Below are positions 28,429-37,100 of a stretch of 64,000 nucleotides of DNA, piece after piece. Under the pieces are notes generated by a model. That model ran no database searches. It worked only from the letters and a program-made list of their open reading frames with translations, and was not told where the DNA came from. Positions within the stretch are counted from its first letter, which is position 1. Every line of letters starts with the position of its first letter. Source of the stretch: Caulobacter sp. UNC279MFTsu5.1 (GTDB taxonomy: Bacteria > Pseudomonadota > Alphaproteobacteria > Caulobacterales > Caulobacteraceae); the NCBI RefSeq assembly GCF_900114015.1, contig NZ_FORN01000015.1, forward strand, positions 1 through 64,000, written 5' to 3'. The translations under genes were made by a program, and so were the position numbers.

Positions 28429-30363
28429 ATGGCGGACAAGTCTTGGAGCGAGGGCGGGACCCGGCGCGGCTTGGTCACCCGCAGGGGCGCGGTCGGCGCG
28501 GCGGGCGGCATGGTCCTGGCGGGGGTGGCGGCCGGTGCGAGCCCGGCGGCGGCCAGGTCCGGTCCGGCCCCGGGCGCGCCCAGCCTTCTCTATCCGCACG
28601 AGAGCGCCACGCGCGCGACCCGGAGCCTGGCGGCGACCTGGCGGTTTCGCGCCGACCCCAAGGATGCCGGCGAGGCCGAGGGCTGGTGGAAGGGCCTGAA
28701 GGACTTCCGCCTGATCCCGGTGCCCGCCAGTTGGAACGACATCTTCGACGACGTGCGCAACTATGTCGGTTCGGCCTGGTACGAGACCGATTTTCGCATC
28801 GACAAGGGCTGGGCGGACCAGCGCATCCACCTGCGCTTCGGCTCGGTCAACTACACCGCCAAGGTCTGGCTGAACGGCAAGCTGCTGGGCGGCCATGTGG
28901 GCGGGCACCTACCGTTCGCTTTCGACATCACCGACGCCGTGACCCTGGATGGCGACAACATCCTGACCGTGCTGGTCGAGAACAAGATCCAGCTGGACCG
29001 CGTGCCCTCGACGCCTGATCGCGCGCGCTGGCACATGCACACCGTCCACTTCCCGCAGACGGCCTACGACTTCTTCCCCTATGCCGGCATCCATCGTCCC
29101 GTGCTGCTGTTCACGACACCTGATCTCCACCTGAGCGACGTGACGGTGAAGACCAGCCTCGACGGCAAGGTGTCGATCGATCTGGAGGCCAGCGCGCCCT
29201 GGTCGGGCAAGGCCAGCGTGGCGATCTCGGACCACCGGGGCGAGCAGAAGGGCTCAGCCACCCTGGCGGGCGGCAAGGGCTCGACGGTCGTGGCGCTGAA
29301 AAACCCGCGGCCCTGGAGCCCGGACGACCCGCACCTCTACACCCTGACAATCCGCCTGGAGAACGGCGCGACGCCTGACGAATACGCCTTCAAGATCGGC
29401 GTGCGCACCATCGAGGCCAAGGACGACAAGCTGCTGCTGAACGGCAAGCCGGTGTTCCTGCGTGGCTTCGGCAAGCACGAGGATTTCCCGATCCACGGCC
29501 GCGGCCTGGACGTGCCCTCGATCATCCGCGACTTCGAACTGCTGAAATGGATCGGCGGCAACAGCTTCCGCACTTCGCACTACCCCTACAGCGAGGAGGC
29601 GATGATGCTGGCCGACGAGCGCGGCCTGCTGGTGATCGACGAGACTCCGGCCGTCAGCCTGGTGTTCGCCGATCCTCCCGAGATCCAGGAGGCTCGCTTC
29701 AAGCAGTTGAAGCAGGACATCGTCGACCTGGTCCGCCGCGACAAGAACCACCCCTGCGTGATCATGTGGTCGCTGGCCAACGAGCCGCTCGTGAAGCCTT
29801 TCCACACGACCGATCCCGAGCCGCCCGGCGGCAACGAGACCGGCCTGAGGTTCTTCGCCCCGCTGTTCGACCTGACTCGCCAGCTGGACGGCACGCGGCC
29901 GGTGACCATCGTCAGCATCCAGGGCGGTTCGATGGACTGGCAGGCCCTGGGCGATGTGGTCTGCACCAACTCCTATCAGGGCTGGTACTCGCTGTCGGGC
30001 CAGCTGGACCTTGCGGAGGAGGCGTTGAAGAGCGACGTCGCCAAGCTGCGCGCCCGCCATCCGAACAAGCCTATCATGTTCACCGAGTTCGGGGCCGACG
30101 CGGTGGCCGGCATGCACGCCCATCCGCCCGAGATGTGGACCGAGGAATACCAGGCCGACATGGTCGAGATGTATATCCGGGTGCTGGCCGACTACCCGTT
30201 CATCTTCGGCGCCCATCCGTGGGCCTTCGCCGACTTCCGCACTTCGCAGAGCATCATGCGGGTCGGGGCGCTGAACCACAAAGGGCTCTTCACCCGCGAA
30301 CGGAAGCCCAAGCTGGCGGCCCACCGCACCCGCGCGCTATGGAGCAAGCCCGCCAAGGTGTGA
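28429..30363 (+). CDS. GH2 beta-glucuronidase, Tat-exported
   Basis: 644 aa. An N-terminal twin-arginine signal (TRRGAVGAAGGMVLAG) is followed by the GH2 jelly-roll domain, an Ig-like domain and a TIM barrel. Catalytic residues are in SLANEPLV (acid/base) and FTEFGAD (nucleophile). The NHK at the position of the N-x-K carboxylate-binding motif of beta-glucuronidases supports glucuronide over galactoside activity; SYQGWY is also typical. It would remove glucuronic acid from plant or algal glycan fragments, fitting the glycosidases at 0.6-6.7 kb. It stands alone; the next gene is on the other strand. Substrate call is inference from the motif. Confidence 0.88.
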   Translation: MADKSWSEGGTRRGLVTRRGAVGAAGGMVLAGVAAGASPAAARSGPAPGAPSLLYPHESATRATRSLAATWRFRADPKDAGEAEGWWKGLKDFRLIPVPASWNDIFDDVRNYVGSAWYETDFRIDKGWADQRIHLRFGSVNYTAKVWLNGKLLGGHVGGHLPFAFDITDAVTLDGDNILTVLVENKIQLDRVPSTPDRARWHMHTVHFPQTAYDFFPYAGIHRPVLLFTTPDLHLSDVTVKTSLDGKVSIDLEASAPWSGKASVAISDHRGEQKGSATLAGGKGSTVVALKNPRPWSPDDPHLYTLTIRLENGATPDEYAFKIGVRTIEAKDDKLLLNGKPVFLRGFGKHEDFPIHGRGLDVPSIIRDFELLKWIGGNSFRTSHYPYSEEAMMLADERGLLVIDETPAVSLVFADPPEIQEARFKQLKQDIVDLVRRDKNHPCVIMWSLANEPLVKPFHTTDPEPPGGNETGLRFFAPLFDLTRQLDGTRPVTIVSIQGGSMDWQALGDVVCTNSYQGWYSLSGQLDLAEEALKSDVAKLRARHPNKPIMFTEFGADAVAGMHAHPPEMWTEEYQADMVEMYIRVLADYPFIFGAHPWAFADFRTSQSIMRVGALNHKGLFTRERKPKLAAHRTRALWSKPAKV

Positions 30364-30475
30364 GTTCGCCTCGTAGATGGCGGCTGGTTTCGCTGGCTGG
30401 AGCAGCGCTCCACCTGCTGTGCCTGCCAATGTTCTTCAGCCGTGCGCTGAGGACTCCGCCGGTCGAGGCCGCCGC

Positions 30476-30709
30476 CTAGGAGGGGGCGCCCGAGCACAGC
30501 GGCGCGGCGACGATCTCGGCCAGCACCGTGCGGTCGTGGGCCTGGGCGCGCTGGCGGTAGTGCTCCAGGTGGTGCGGAACCAGGACCGCCAGGACCGTGG
30601 CCGCCCCGCCGGCCAGGATCGCCATCGGCCACCCGCCCAGCAAGGCCCGCAGGCCGCGCGCCGAGGCTCCGGTCAGCAAGGCCAGCAGTCCCAGCGCGCA
30701 GCACAGCAT
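30476..30709 (-). CDS. Small hypothetical membrane protein
   Basis: 77 aa with two hydrophobic helices (MLCCALGLLALLTGA and GGAATVLAVLVP) and a histidine-containing tail (HHLEHYRQRAQAHDR). It begins 9 bp after the stop of the DUF899 gene on the same strand and is probably co-transcribed with it. No family recognised. Confidence 0.65.
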   Translation of the reverse strand: MLCCALGLLALLTGASARGLRALLGGWPMAILAGGAATVLAVLVPHHLEHYRQRAQAHDRTVLAEIVAAPLCSGAPS

Positions 30710-30718
30710 GGCGGGCGC

Positions 30719-31459
30719 CTAGGCCGGAACCGCTTCTGCGTGGCAGGCCTTGGCAGGCGCGGCGTCCTCATACTCGTCGTGGCGACGCATCCAGTCGCCC
30801 ATGTTGCCGGACTCGTTGCGGCCCAGGGGCGCGCGGTCGAGGATCATGTAGGTCCCGATCAGTTCCTCGCCGCCGCGGCCGTAGCTGGAATAGGTGTGAA
30901 ACACCTGGCCGGCTTCGTCCTTGTAGAACGAACTCAGGCCCGGCAGCTCGTTGGCGCCCTCGCCGGCTGGCTGGAAGTTGTAGGTTGCGCCCGCCGCGAT
31001 GGTCTGCGGCGTGAACGACACGCCGAAATCGTAGTTGAAGTCGCCGCCGAATGACGAGACCCACGGGAATTTCCAGCCCATCCGGGCCTTGTAGGCGGCG
31101 ATCTTGTCCAGCGGCGCGCGCGACACGGCGAGCAGGGTCACGTCGTGATGGTTCAGGTGGAGCAGGGTCCCATCCAGGTGATCGGCCAGGAACGAACAGC
31201 CCGGGCAGCCGGCCTCCCATTCGGGCGGCAGCATGAAGTGGTAGACCACCAGCTGGCTGCGGTCGCCGAACAGCTCGGCCAGGGTCTTGCGGCCGTTCGG
31301 CGTGTCGAAGGCGTAGGCCTTGTCGACCTTCACCCAGGGCAGGGCCAGGCGTTCGGCGGCGTTGCGATCGCGCAGCCGCGTCTCTTCCTTTTCGTGAATT
31401 AGCAGCGCCCTGCGCGCTTCGAGCCAGTCCTCGCGCGACGCGACCTTGTGGTTGAGCAT
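30719..31459 (-). CDS. DUF899 thioredoxin-like protein
   Basis: 246 aa from the ATG at 31459, which has GGGAGAAG ahead; the upstream frame lacks such a site. The thioredoxin-like fold carries the redox pair in EAGCPGCSFLADH, followed by the family's LAVSRAPLDKIAAYKARMGW and FNYDFGVSF. DUF899 proteins are cytoplasmic, often linked to MarR or ArsR-type regulators, and their substrate is unknown. Here a MarR gene is divergent from it with a palindrome in the shared control region, so this gene and the small membrane gene behind it are the likely regulon. Confidence 0.88.
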   Translation of the reverse strand: MLNHKVASREDWLEARRALLIHEKEETRLRDRNAAERLALPWVKVDKAYAFDTPNGRKTLAELFGDRSQLVVYHFMLPPEWEAGCPGCSFLADHLDGTLLHLNHHDVTLLAVSRAPLDKIAAYKARMGWKFPWVSSFGGDFNYDFGVSFTPQTIAAGATYNFQPAGEGANELPGLSSFYKDEAGQVFHTYSSYGRGGEELIGTYMILDRAPLGRNESGNMGDWMRRHDEYEDAAPAKACHAEAVPA

Positions 31460-31500
31460 CGTTCTTCTCCCTGGTGCGTGAGTTCGCCGGCCCATCGGCC

Positions 31501-31529
31501 TTGACGTAAAGAGTTGATATCAACATAAT
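31501..31529 (+). promoter_or_regulatory. Sigma-70-like promoter with embedded palindromic operator (marR gene)
   Basis: TTGACG (31501-31506), 17-bp spacer and CATAAT (31524-31529) make a good promoter whose expected start point falls on or next to the ATG of the MarR gene at 31536. The spacer holds the perfect 12-bp palindrome GTTGATATCAAC (31513-31524), a likely MarR binding site that would control both directions. Confidence 0.7.
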
Positions 31530-31535
31530 TGCGAC

Positions 31536-31982
31536 ATGTCAAAACCGCTGGAAGTCCCATTCGCCGCCACCCTCCACGTGAAGGACACCTGCCTGTGCCT
31601 CCACGCCCAGCGCGCGGCGCGGGCCCTGGCGCGGCGGTTCGACCAGGCCCTGGCGCGGTTCGACATCACCAGCGGCCAGTTCTCTCTGTTGATGTCGCTG
31701 AACCGGCCGGAGCCGCCGACGATCGGTTCGGTGGCCGGCCTGCTGGCCATGGATCGCACCACCTTGACGGCCAATCTCAAGCCCCTGGAGCGGCGCGGCC
31801 TGCTGACGGTCAGCGTCGACCCGGCCGACCGGCGCGGTCGGCGACTGGCCCTGACGCCGACCGGCATGGCGCTGCTGGCGCGGGCCCTGCCGGTCTGGAC
31901 GCAGACCCATGCCGAGGTCGAGGCGGGCCTGCCCGATGGCGGCAGCGACGTCCTGCGCGCGGGCCTGCTGGCCCTGGCCTGA
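31536..31982 (+). CDS. MarR-family transcriptional regulator
   Basis: 148 aa. The winged-helix core is evident: ITSGQFSLLMSLN, IGSVAGLLAMDRTTLTANLK as recognition helix, ERRGLLTVSVDPADRRGRRL as wing. A CLCLHAQRAAR stretch near residue 20 carries two cysteines that could sense oxidants; this is speculative. There is no Shine-Dalgarno, and the promoter spacing predicts a leaderless mRNA. It probably represses itself and the divergent DUF899 gene. Confidence 0.9.
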   Translation: MSKPLEVPFAATLHVKDTCLCLHAQRAARALARRFDQALARFDITSGQFSLLMSLNRPEPPTIGSVAGLLAMDRTTLTANLKPLERRGLLTVSVDPADRRGRRLALTPTGMALLARALPVWTQTHAEVEAGLPDGGSDVLRAGLLALA

Positions 31983-32086
31983 ATCGCCGAACAGGGCGTT
32001 GGCCTCCGCCTTTTCCGTTTTGCCCGATGGCGCGTGAACTCTAGTCTGGTCGGACTCGAGAATCTGACGCGCGCGGAGCAGTTGGC

Positions 32087-32443
32087 GTGACAACCACGAT
32101 CTACGGCATCAAGGCCTGCGACACGATGAAGAAGGCGCGGGACTGGCTGGAGGGTCACGGGGTCGCCTACGACTTCCATGACTACAAGACGGCCGGCGTC
32201 GATCGCCCGCGCCTGGAGGCCTGGGCCAAGGCGGTGGGCTGGGAAGTCCTGCTGAACAAGGCCGGGACGACCTTTCGCAAGCTGCCGGACGCCGACAAGC
32301 AGGGGATCGACGAGGCCAAGGCCATCGACCTGATGCTGGCCCATCCGTCGATGATCAAGCGGCCGGTTCTTGTGGCGGGCGATCAACTACTGGTCGGATT
32401 CAAGCCTGACGTGTATGGTCGCGCCTTGAGTTCAGGGGGCTGA
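32087..32443 (+). CDS. ArsC/Spx-family protein (YffB type)
   Basis: 118 aa, GTG start with GGAG ten bases ahead. It has the thioredoxin-like ArsC fold beginning TTTIYGIKACDTMKKARDWL with a single N-terminal Cys, then DYKTAGVDRPRLEAWAK, NKAGTTFRKL and HPSMIKRPVLV, as in the YffB group. These resemble arsenate reductase but lack demonstrated arsenate activity. The next gene begins directly at the stop codon, so it is translationally linked to a HAD phosphatase. Confidence 0.88.
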   Translation: MTTTIYGIKACDTMKKARDWLEGHGVAYDFHDYKTAGVDRPRLEAWAKAVGWEVLLNKAGTTFRKLPDADKQGIDEAKAIDLMLAHPSMIKRPVLVAGDQLLVGFKPDVYGRALSSGG

Positions 32444-33103
32444 ATGGACGCCCAGATCGATCTGGTCATCTTCGATTTCGACGGCACGCTGGCCGACAGC
32501 ACGGCCTGGGCCATCCGGGCGGTGAGGCCGCTGGCCGAACGCTTCAAGTTCAAGGCCGTCACCGAGGACGAGATCGCCATGCTGCGCGGCCGCTCCAGCC
32601 GCGAGATCATCGACTATCTGGGCCTGCCGCTGTGGAAGGTCCCGCTGGTCGCCGCCCACGGCAAGAAGATGATGGCGGCCGAGGCTCACGCCATCCCACT
32701 GTTTTCGGGCACGGGCGACCTGCTGCGCGGCCTGTCGACGGCGGGCCTGCGCCTGGCGATCGTCAGCTCCAATTCCGAGGCGACCATCCGCTCGATCCTG
32801 GGCGACGAGCTGGCCGGGCTGGTCGACCATTACGGCTGCGGGGCGGCGATCTTCGGCAAGGCCGCCAAGTTCAGGGCCGTGGTCAAGGCCGCGCGCATCC
32901 CCAAGGAGCGGGTGCTGTGCATCGGCGACGAGACCCGCGACATCGAGGCGGCGCGCGAGGCGGGCCTAGCCTGCGGGGCCGTCGAATGGGGCTACGCCAC
33001 GCGGCGCGCCCTGGCCGATCACGGCCCGACCATGATGTTTTCGGCCATGGACGAAATTATTTCGCGGGTCGCCGCATCCAATCAGCGTGTCGGCGCCGAC
33101 TAG
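32444..33103 (+). CDS. HAD-superfamily hydrolase, phosphoglycolate phosphatase-like
   Basis: 219 aa. HAD motif I is DFDGTLADST, motif II IVSSNSE, the motif III lysine lies in FGKAAKFRAV and motif IV is CIGDETRDIEAA. The helical cap between motifs I and II has the RGRSSREIIDYLGLPLW pattern of the Gph/PgmB-like proteins. It begins at the base after the stop of the ArsC-like gene. The substrate, probably a small sugar phosphate or phosphoglycolate, cannot be told. Confidence 0.88.
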   Translation: MDAQIDLVIFDFDGTLADSTAWAIRAVRPLAERFKFKAVTEDEIAMLRGRSSREIIDYLGLPLWKVPLVAAHGKKMMAAEAHAIPLFSGTGDLLRGLSTAGLRLAIVSSNSEATIRSILGDELAGLVDHYGCGAAIFGKAAKFRAVVKAARIPKERVLCIGDETRDIEAAREAGLACGAVEWGYATRRALADHGPTMMFSAMDEIISRVAASNQRVGAD

Positions 33104-33152
33104 TCTTCAGAAACGGCGCGAAAGGTCGCGTCGATCTGGAGATTTAAGACCG

Positions 33153-33344
33153 ATGGAAGATCTGGTTCGCTCTTACTGGTGGCTGGTGTTCCCTCTGAGC
33201 TGGGGCGCGTTCGGCGTGTTCCAGAACTGGCTGGCCTACCGCGCCCGCCGCGACGCCCTGAACATGCTGCGCTTCTACGCCGAGGCCGGCCACGAGCCGC
33301 CTGCGGGCCTGCTGGACCGGCTGAACGTCCGCCCCTTGCACTGA
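33153..33344 (+). CDS. Small single-helix membrane protein, sigma-cluster type
   Basis: 63 aa: MEDLVRSYWW, one membrane helix (LVFPLSWGAFGVFQNWLAY), then a basic amphipathic helix and the ending GHEPPAGLLDRLNVRPLH. The next gene encodes a clear paralogue with the same layout (MEDLFRQFWW ... GREPPPELLAKL). The ATG at 33153 was chosen because it starts this shared block. Similar short proteins with a PPxL motif after one helix occur before ECF sigma genes; their role is unknown. Confidence 0.75.
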   Translation: MEDLVRSYWWLVFPLSWGAFGVFQNWLAYRARRDALNMLRFYAEAGHEPPAGLLDRLNVRPLH

Positions 33345-33381
33345 CATTCACGGCGCGTGAGCGCGCCCGGAGACTAAGACC

Positions 33382-33819
33382 ATGGAAGACCTGTTCCGAC
33401 AGTTCTGGTGGATTCTCTTCCCGCTGAGCTGGTTCGTATTCGGCGCCTATCAGAGCTGGCTGTCCTATCGGGCCAACCGCGACACCCTCGACCTGATCAA
33501 GGCCTACGCCCAGTCCGGGCGCGAGCCGCCGCCCGAGCTGCTGGCCAAGCTCAACAAGCGCTGGAACGACGGTGACGAACTGGACGAGGCGGAGGATGAC
33601 GACGGGCGCGTCGGCCGCCGCCATCGTCGCCGCTATCGCCGAGAAGGCACTTGGTCGCGGGTCGCGCTGTTCGGCTGTCTCTGCGCTGGTTTCGCCTATG
33701 CGGCGGCTACCGACCTCTATGAGGCCGGGCCGGCCTTCGTGATTGTGACCTTCGTCATGGCAGCCCTGGCCGTGGCGGCGGCGGTGTCGATCCTGGTGGA
33801 TCGAGGGCCGAAGGTCTGA
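33382..33819 (+). CDS. Membrane protein paralogous to the preceding gene, with extra helices
   Basis: 145 aa. The first ~60 residues repeat the layout of the 63-residue protein upstream (one helix, RANRDTLDLIKAYAQSG, EPPPELLAKL). A highly charged linker follows (acidic DELDEAEDDD, then RRHRRRYRRE), and two further hydrophobic helices end the protein. Its stop overlaps the start of the sigma-factor gene by one base, so it is translated together with it. It may be a sensor or regulator of that sigma factor; this is inference. Confidence 0.78.
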   Translation: MEDLFRQFWWILFPLSWFVFGAYQSWLSYRANRDTLDLIKAYAQSGREPPPELLAKLNKRWNDGDELDEAEDDDGRVGRRHRRRYRREGTWSRVALFGCLCAGFAYAAATDLYEAGPAFVIVTFVMAALAVAAAVSILVDRGPKV

Positions 33820-34334
33820 TGGACGGACCGCTCGTTCGGGCCGCGCGGGACGGATCGCAATCCGCCTTCGCCAGGCTCGTGGCGGCGCACGAGCGGACCT
33901 TGCGCGGGTTCCTGCGCAAGAGCGGATTCGGCGACGCCGACGACATCGCCCAGGAGGCCTTCCTGGCGGCCTGGTCCAGCCTGGGCCGGTTGCGCGACGA
34001 CGAGGGCTTCCGCGCCTGGCTGTACGGGATCGCCTGGCGCAAGGCGTTGGACCACGGGAGGTCCGCCCGCCGCGCCGCGCGCCGCGACGAGGCTTGGCGC
34101 GAAGAGCAGGCGGCGGACGCGCCGCGCGGGGTCGACCCGGCCGACCGCCTGGCGCTGGAGGCGGCCCTGGCCGACCTGCCGCCCGACCAGCGAGCCTGCG
34201 TCACCCTGTGCTTGGGCCAAGGCTGGTCGCACGGCGAGGCGGCGAAAACCCTGAGCCTGCCCCTGGGCACGGTGAAGTCGCATGTGAACCGAGGACGTGA
34301 GAGGCTGTTGGCCGTATTGGGAGACGCGTCATGA
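33819..34334 (+). CDS. ECF RNA polymerase sigma factor (first of two)
   Basis: 171 aa. Region 2 is seen in DDIAQEAFLAAWSSLGRL and the following RAWLYGIAWRKALDH; region 4 in LPPDQRACVTLCLGQGWSHG and PLGTVKSHVNRGRERLL. It overlaps the membrane-protein gene before it by 1 bp and the small membrane gene after it by 4 bp, an arrangement that points to a sigma/anti-sigma or sensor unit. No zinc anti-sigma motif (HxxxCxxC) occurs in the neighbours, so the mode of control would be non-classical. Confidence 0.9.
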   Translation: MDGPLVRAARDGSQSAFARLVAAHERTLRGFLRKSGFGDADDIAQEAFLAAWSSLGRLRDDEGFRAWLYGIAWRKALDHGRSARRAARRDEAWREEQAADAPRGVDPADRLALEAALADLPPDQRACVTLCLGQGWSHGEAAKTLSLPLGTVKSHVNRGRERLLAVLGDAS

Positions 34335-34630
34335 CCCCCGAAGATCGTCTGGCCGCTTTTCTGTCCGCGGACGCCGCCCCCGCGCGGCCGACGGTGGACG
34401 CCGCGTTCGTCGCCGAGGTGATGCAACGGGTGGCGCGGCGGGAGCTGCGGCTGAAGCTGGCCTCGGCCGCCGCGACCGCCGTGGCTGCGGGCGCGGTGCT
34501 GTGGGCCTGCGCCCCGGTGCTGAACCTGGCGGTCCAGACCCTGGCGCCCGTCCTGCTGCCGGCGGCAGGGATCCTGACCTTGGCGGCGGCCGCCGGCCTG
34601 CTGGGCGGCCAGGTGCTAATGCGCCGCTAG
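34331..34630 (+). CDS. Small membrane protein, putative anti-sigma partner
   Basis: 99 aa; start overlaps the sigma stop (ATGA). A soluble N terminus (TPEDRLAAFLSADAAPARP, AAFVAEVMQRVARRE) of about 40 residues is followed by two hydrophobic helices and ends LLGGQVLMRR. The layout is like short anti-sigma factors, with a cytosolic segment able to hold sigma at the membrane, but no known anti-sigma motif is present. Confidence 0.72.
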   Translation: MTPEDRLAAFLSADAAPARPTVDAAFVAEVMQRVARRELRLKLASAAATAVAAGAVLWACAPVLNLAVQTLAPVLLPAAGILTLAAAAGLLGGQVLMRR

Positions 34631-34789
34631 ACGCTGGATTGGCCCGGGACCTGGGCGAAACGTTCGAGAGGCGCCAGCCTTACGAAAGTTTCATCCGACC
34701 CGGCGCCTCCAATCGCCATGGCCCAGGTCTCTTACCTACAGAAGGCGAGGGCGAAACGCCGCCGCCAGGCATTCGAGGGGACTTAAGTC

Positions 34790-35185
34790 ATGGAACTTGG
34801 AATTCTGATCCCGCTGGCTCCGTTTCTGATGGTCGCGGCGATCGTGATCGTGCCGGCGTGGCTGCGGACGCGCGAGCGCCGCGAAATGCAGGCGACGGTC
34901 CGCGCCGCCATCGAGAAGGGGCAACCGCTGCCGCCCGAACTGGTCGAGGCCCTGTCCAAGGACGTGCGGCCAAGAGCGGCGTCTTCGTCGCATCGTGACA
35001 TGCGGATCGGCGTAGTTCTGCTTTTCGTCGCCGGCGGCGTCGCCCTGACCGGCTTGGCGCTGGGCCAGATCAACGACTACGCGATGTACGGCACGCTCAG
35101 CGGCGCGGCCATTCCAGGCATGATCGGCCTGGCCTTCGTCATTCTCAGCTTCTTCAACCCCAACAAGCGTCCGCCCGAGGCTTGA
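34790..35185 (+). CDS. DUF6249-like membrane protein
   Basis: 131 aa. One N-terminal helix, then RTRERREMQATVRAAIEKGQ and PLPPELVEALSKD, which is the same plan as the proteins at 33153 and 33382, then two more helices (IGVVLLFVAGGVALTGLAL and GMIGLAFVILSFF). It precedes the second sigma gene by 31 bp. DUF6249-type proteins are found beside sigma factors but have no assigned function. A 159-bp gap before it may hold a separate promoter. Confidence 0.78.
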   Translation: MELGILIPLAPFLMVAAIVIVPAWLRTRERREMQATVRAAIEKGQPLPPELVEALSKDVRPRAASSSHRDMRIGVVLLFVAGGVALTGLALGQINDYAMYGTLSGAAIPGMIGLAFVILSFFNPNKRPPEA

Positions 35186-35216
35186 GCGCGAATACGGGGA
35201 GGAGGGGACCAAGCTC

Positions 35217-35804
35217 ATGGGCACTGAACGCCCACACACCGGCCACGACGTCGAACTGGCCGCCCTGGCGGCGGCTGGCGATCGGCTGGCCTTCGGCGAG
35301 CTGGTGCGTCGCCACGGCTCGGCCGTGCGGGGCCTGCTGCGCCGGCTGGGGGCCGACCCGGCCACGGCCGACGACGTCGCCCAGGACGCCTTCCTGGTCG
35401 GCTACGAGCAGATCGCCGACTATCGCGGGGAGGGGGCTTTCGCGGGATGGATCAAGAAGACCGCCGCGCGGCTCTATCTGCGGAAGGTCAAGCGGGAGGC
35501 CCGTTTCGTGCTGACCGAGGCCCCCGAGGAAGCCGCGCCGGCCGGATCGGACGGTCCCGCCGCGACGGCCGACCGCCTCGATCTGGACGAAGCGCTCAAG
35601 CATCTGTCCAAGGCCGAGCGCCTGTGCGTTTCGCTGTGCTACGGGGCCGACTGGTCGCACGCCGAGGCGGCCGAGGCCTTGAACATCCCCCTTGGGACGG
35701 TCAAATCCCATGTCAAACGTGGTCTGGATAAACTCAGAGTCCGGATGGCCGCGCCGTCCGAAAGCGCATCGAACGACTCCGCGAGGAGAGAAAACCGTGG
35801 CTGA
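35217..35804 (+). CDS. ECF RNA polymerase sigma factor (second of two)
   Basis: 195 aa. Region 2: DDVAQDAFLVGYEQIADYRG and FAGWIKKTAARLYLRK; region 4: LSKAERLCVSLCYGADWSHA and IPLGTVKSHVKRGLDKL. It shares with the sigma at 33819 the unusual CV-x-LC-x-G-x-x-WSH-x-EAA stretch, so the two are recent or co-adapted paralogues. The following membrane gene starts 8 bp before its stop. Start is the ATG at 35217. Confidence 0.9.
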   Translation: MGTERPHTGHDVELAALAAAGDRLAFGELVRRHGSAVRGLLRRLGADPATADDVAQDAFLVGYEQIADYRGEGAFAGWIKKTAARLYLRKVKREARFVLTEAPEEAAPAGSDGPAATADRLDLDEALKHLSKAERLCVSLCYGADWSHAEAAEALNIPLGTVKSHVKRGLDKLRVRMAAPSESASNDSARRENRG

Positions 35805-36174
35805 CCAGGATTTCGAAACCCAACTCGCCCGTCTCTACGGTCAGGCGCCGGTGTTTCGCGACGCCGAGCTGTTCGCGCGGCAGGTGACCGAGAAGCTGGA
35901 TCGCGGCTGGGCGTTGCGCCGGGTGGCGATAGGCGCGACGGGCGTCGTCGCGGGCTTGGCGGTCGCGGTCCAGATGATCGGCGCGCGGTTCGCCAACGAG
36001 TTCTCGGAGGTGTCCAGCGAAGGGACCCAGCAGTGGAGCCTAGCGCTGGCCAAGCTGACGAACCGCTACGACCAGCTGTTCACCTTGGGCGGCTCCGAGG
36101 TCCTCTGGGTGGGCGCCGCCTTGGCGATTCTGGCGTTGGGTTTCGCCGTGACCCGTCTGATTGACGAGGTCTAG
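35797..36174 (+). CDS. Small membrane protein, putative anti-sigma partner of the second sigma
   Basis: 125 aa from the GTG at 35797, which has GAGGAG 8-13 bases ahead; it overlaps the sigma gene by 8 bp. A cytosolic N terminus (LARLYGQAPVFRDAELFARQ) leads to a helix (RVAIGATGVVAGLAVAVQMI), a periplasmic segment and a second helix near the end. The layout matches the small protein behind the first sigma gene (34331), supporting a repeated sigma-partner pair. No known anti-sigma domain is visible. Confidence 0.75.
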   Translation: MADQDFETQLARLYGQAPVFRDAELFARQVTEKLDRGWALRRVAIGATGVVAGLAVAVQMIGARFANEFSEVSSEGTQQWSLALAKLTNRYDQLFTLGGSEVLWVGAALAILALGFAVTRLIDEV

Positions 36175-36255
36175 GCGGGGTTTCGCCAAACTTTTCGCTG
36201 ATAATGTTGCGGCGCCGAACGATCTGGCGGAAAACGGCACGCGTCTTTCGCCGGA

Positions 36256-37092
36256 GTGCCGACCCTGTCCGCCCATCGTGAAGAAAAGGTCCGCCGCCTG
36301 GCGGCTCCCGACATCGCCGCGCGCAAGGGCGGCGAGCCCATCGTCTGCCTGACGGCCTACACCGCGCCGATCGCCGCGGCGCTGGACGAGTCGTGCGACC
36401 TGCTGCTGGTCGGCGACTCGCTGGGCATGGTCGTGCACGGCCTACCCAACACCGTCGGCGTGACCCTGGAGATGATGATCCTGCACGGCCAGGCGGTGAT
36501 GCGCGGCTCGCGCAAGGCGATGGTCGTGGTCGACATGCCGTTCGGCTCCTACGAGGGCGCGCCGGAAACGGCCTACGCCAACGCGGTGCGGATCATGAAG
36601 GAGACCGGCTGCCAGGCGGTGAAGGTCGAGAGCGGCTCCACCGTGCCCGCCACCATCGCCTATCTGGTGCAGCGCGGCATTCCGGTCATGGGCCATATCG
36701 GCCTGCGGCCCCAGGCGGTGCTGGTCGACGGCGGCTTCAAGGCCAAGGGCAAGGACGAGGCCGGGCGCCAGAAGGTGCTGGAGGAAGCCCGCGCCACCGC
36801 CGAGGCCGGCGCCTTCGCCGTCGTGGTCGAGGGGGTGGCCGAGGGCCTGGCGCGCGAAGTGACCGCCGCCATTTCGGTCCCGACCATCGGCATCGGCGCC
36901 TCGGCCGGCTGCGACGGCCAGGTGCTGGTGGTCGACGACATGCTGGGTCTGTTCGACTGGACCCCCAAGTTCGTGCGCCGCTACGCCGACCTGAAGGGCG
37001 AGATCGAGCGCGCCGCCGCCGATTACGCCCGCGACGTCAAGGCGCGCACCTTCCCGGGCGAGGCCGAGACCTACTACGCCAAGAAGAGCTAG
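36256..37092 (+). CDS. panB: Ketopantoate hydroxymethyltransferase
   Basis: 278 aa. PanB makes ketopantoate from 2-ketoisovalerate and methylene-tetrahydrofolate, the first step of pantothenate synthesis, in the cytosol. Family blocks are complete: [61 protein letters not shown], and [15 protein letters not shown]. The GTG start at 36256 gives a slightly long N terminus; GGA lies close ahead. It is monocistronic, closed by a hairpin at 37101. Confidence 0.95.
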   Translation: MPTLSAHREEKVRRLAAPDIAARKGGEPIVCLTAYTAPIAAALDESCDLLLVGDSLGMVVHGLPNTVGVTLEMMILHGQAVMRGSRKAMVVVDMPFGSYEGAPETAYANAVRIMKETGCQAVKVESGSTVPATIAYLVQRGIPVMGHIGLRPQAVLVDGGFKAKGKDEAGRQKVLEEARATAEAGAFAVVVEGVAEGLAREVTAAISVPTIGIGASAGCDGQVLVVDDMLGLFDWTPKFVRRYADLKGEIERAAADYARDVKARTFPGEAETYYAKKS

Positions 37093-37100
37093 CACCAAGA

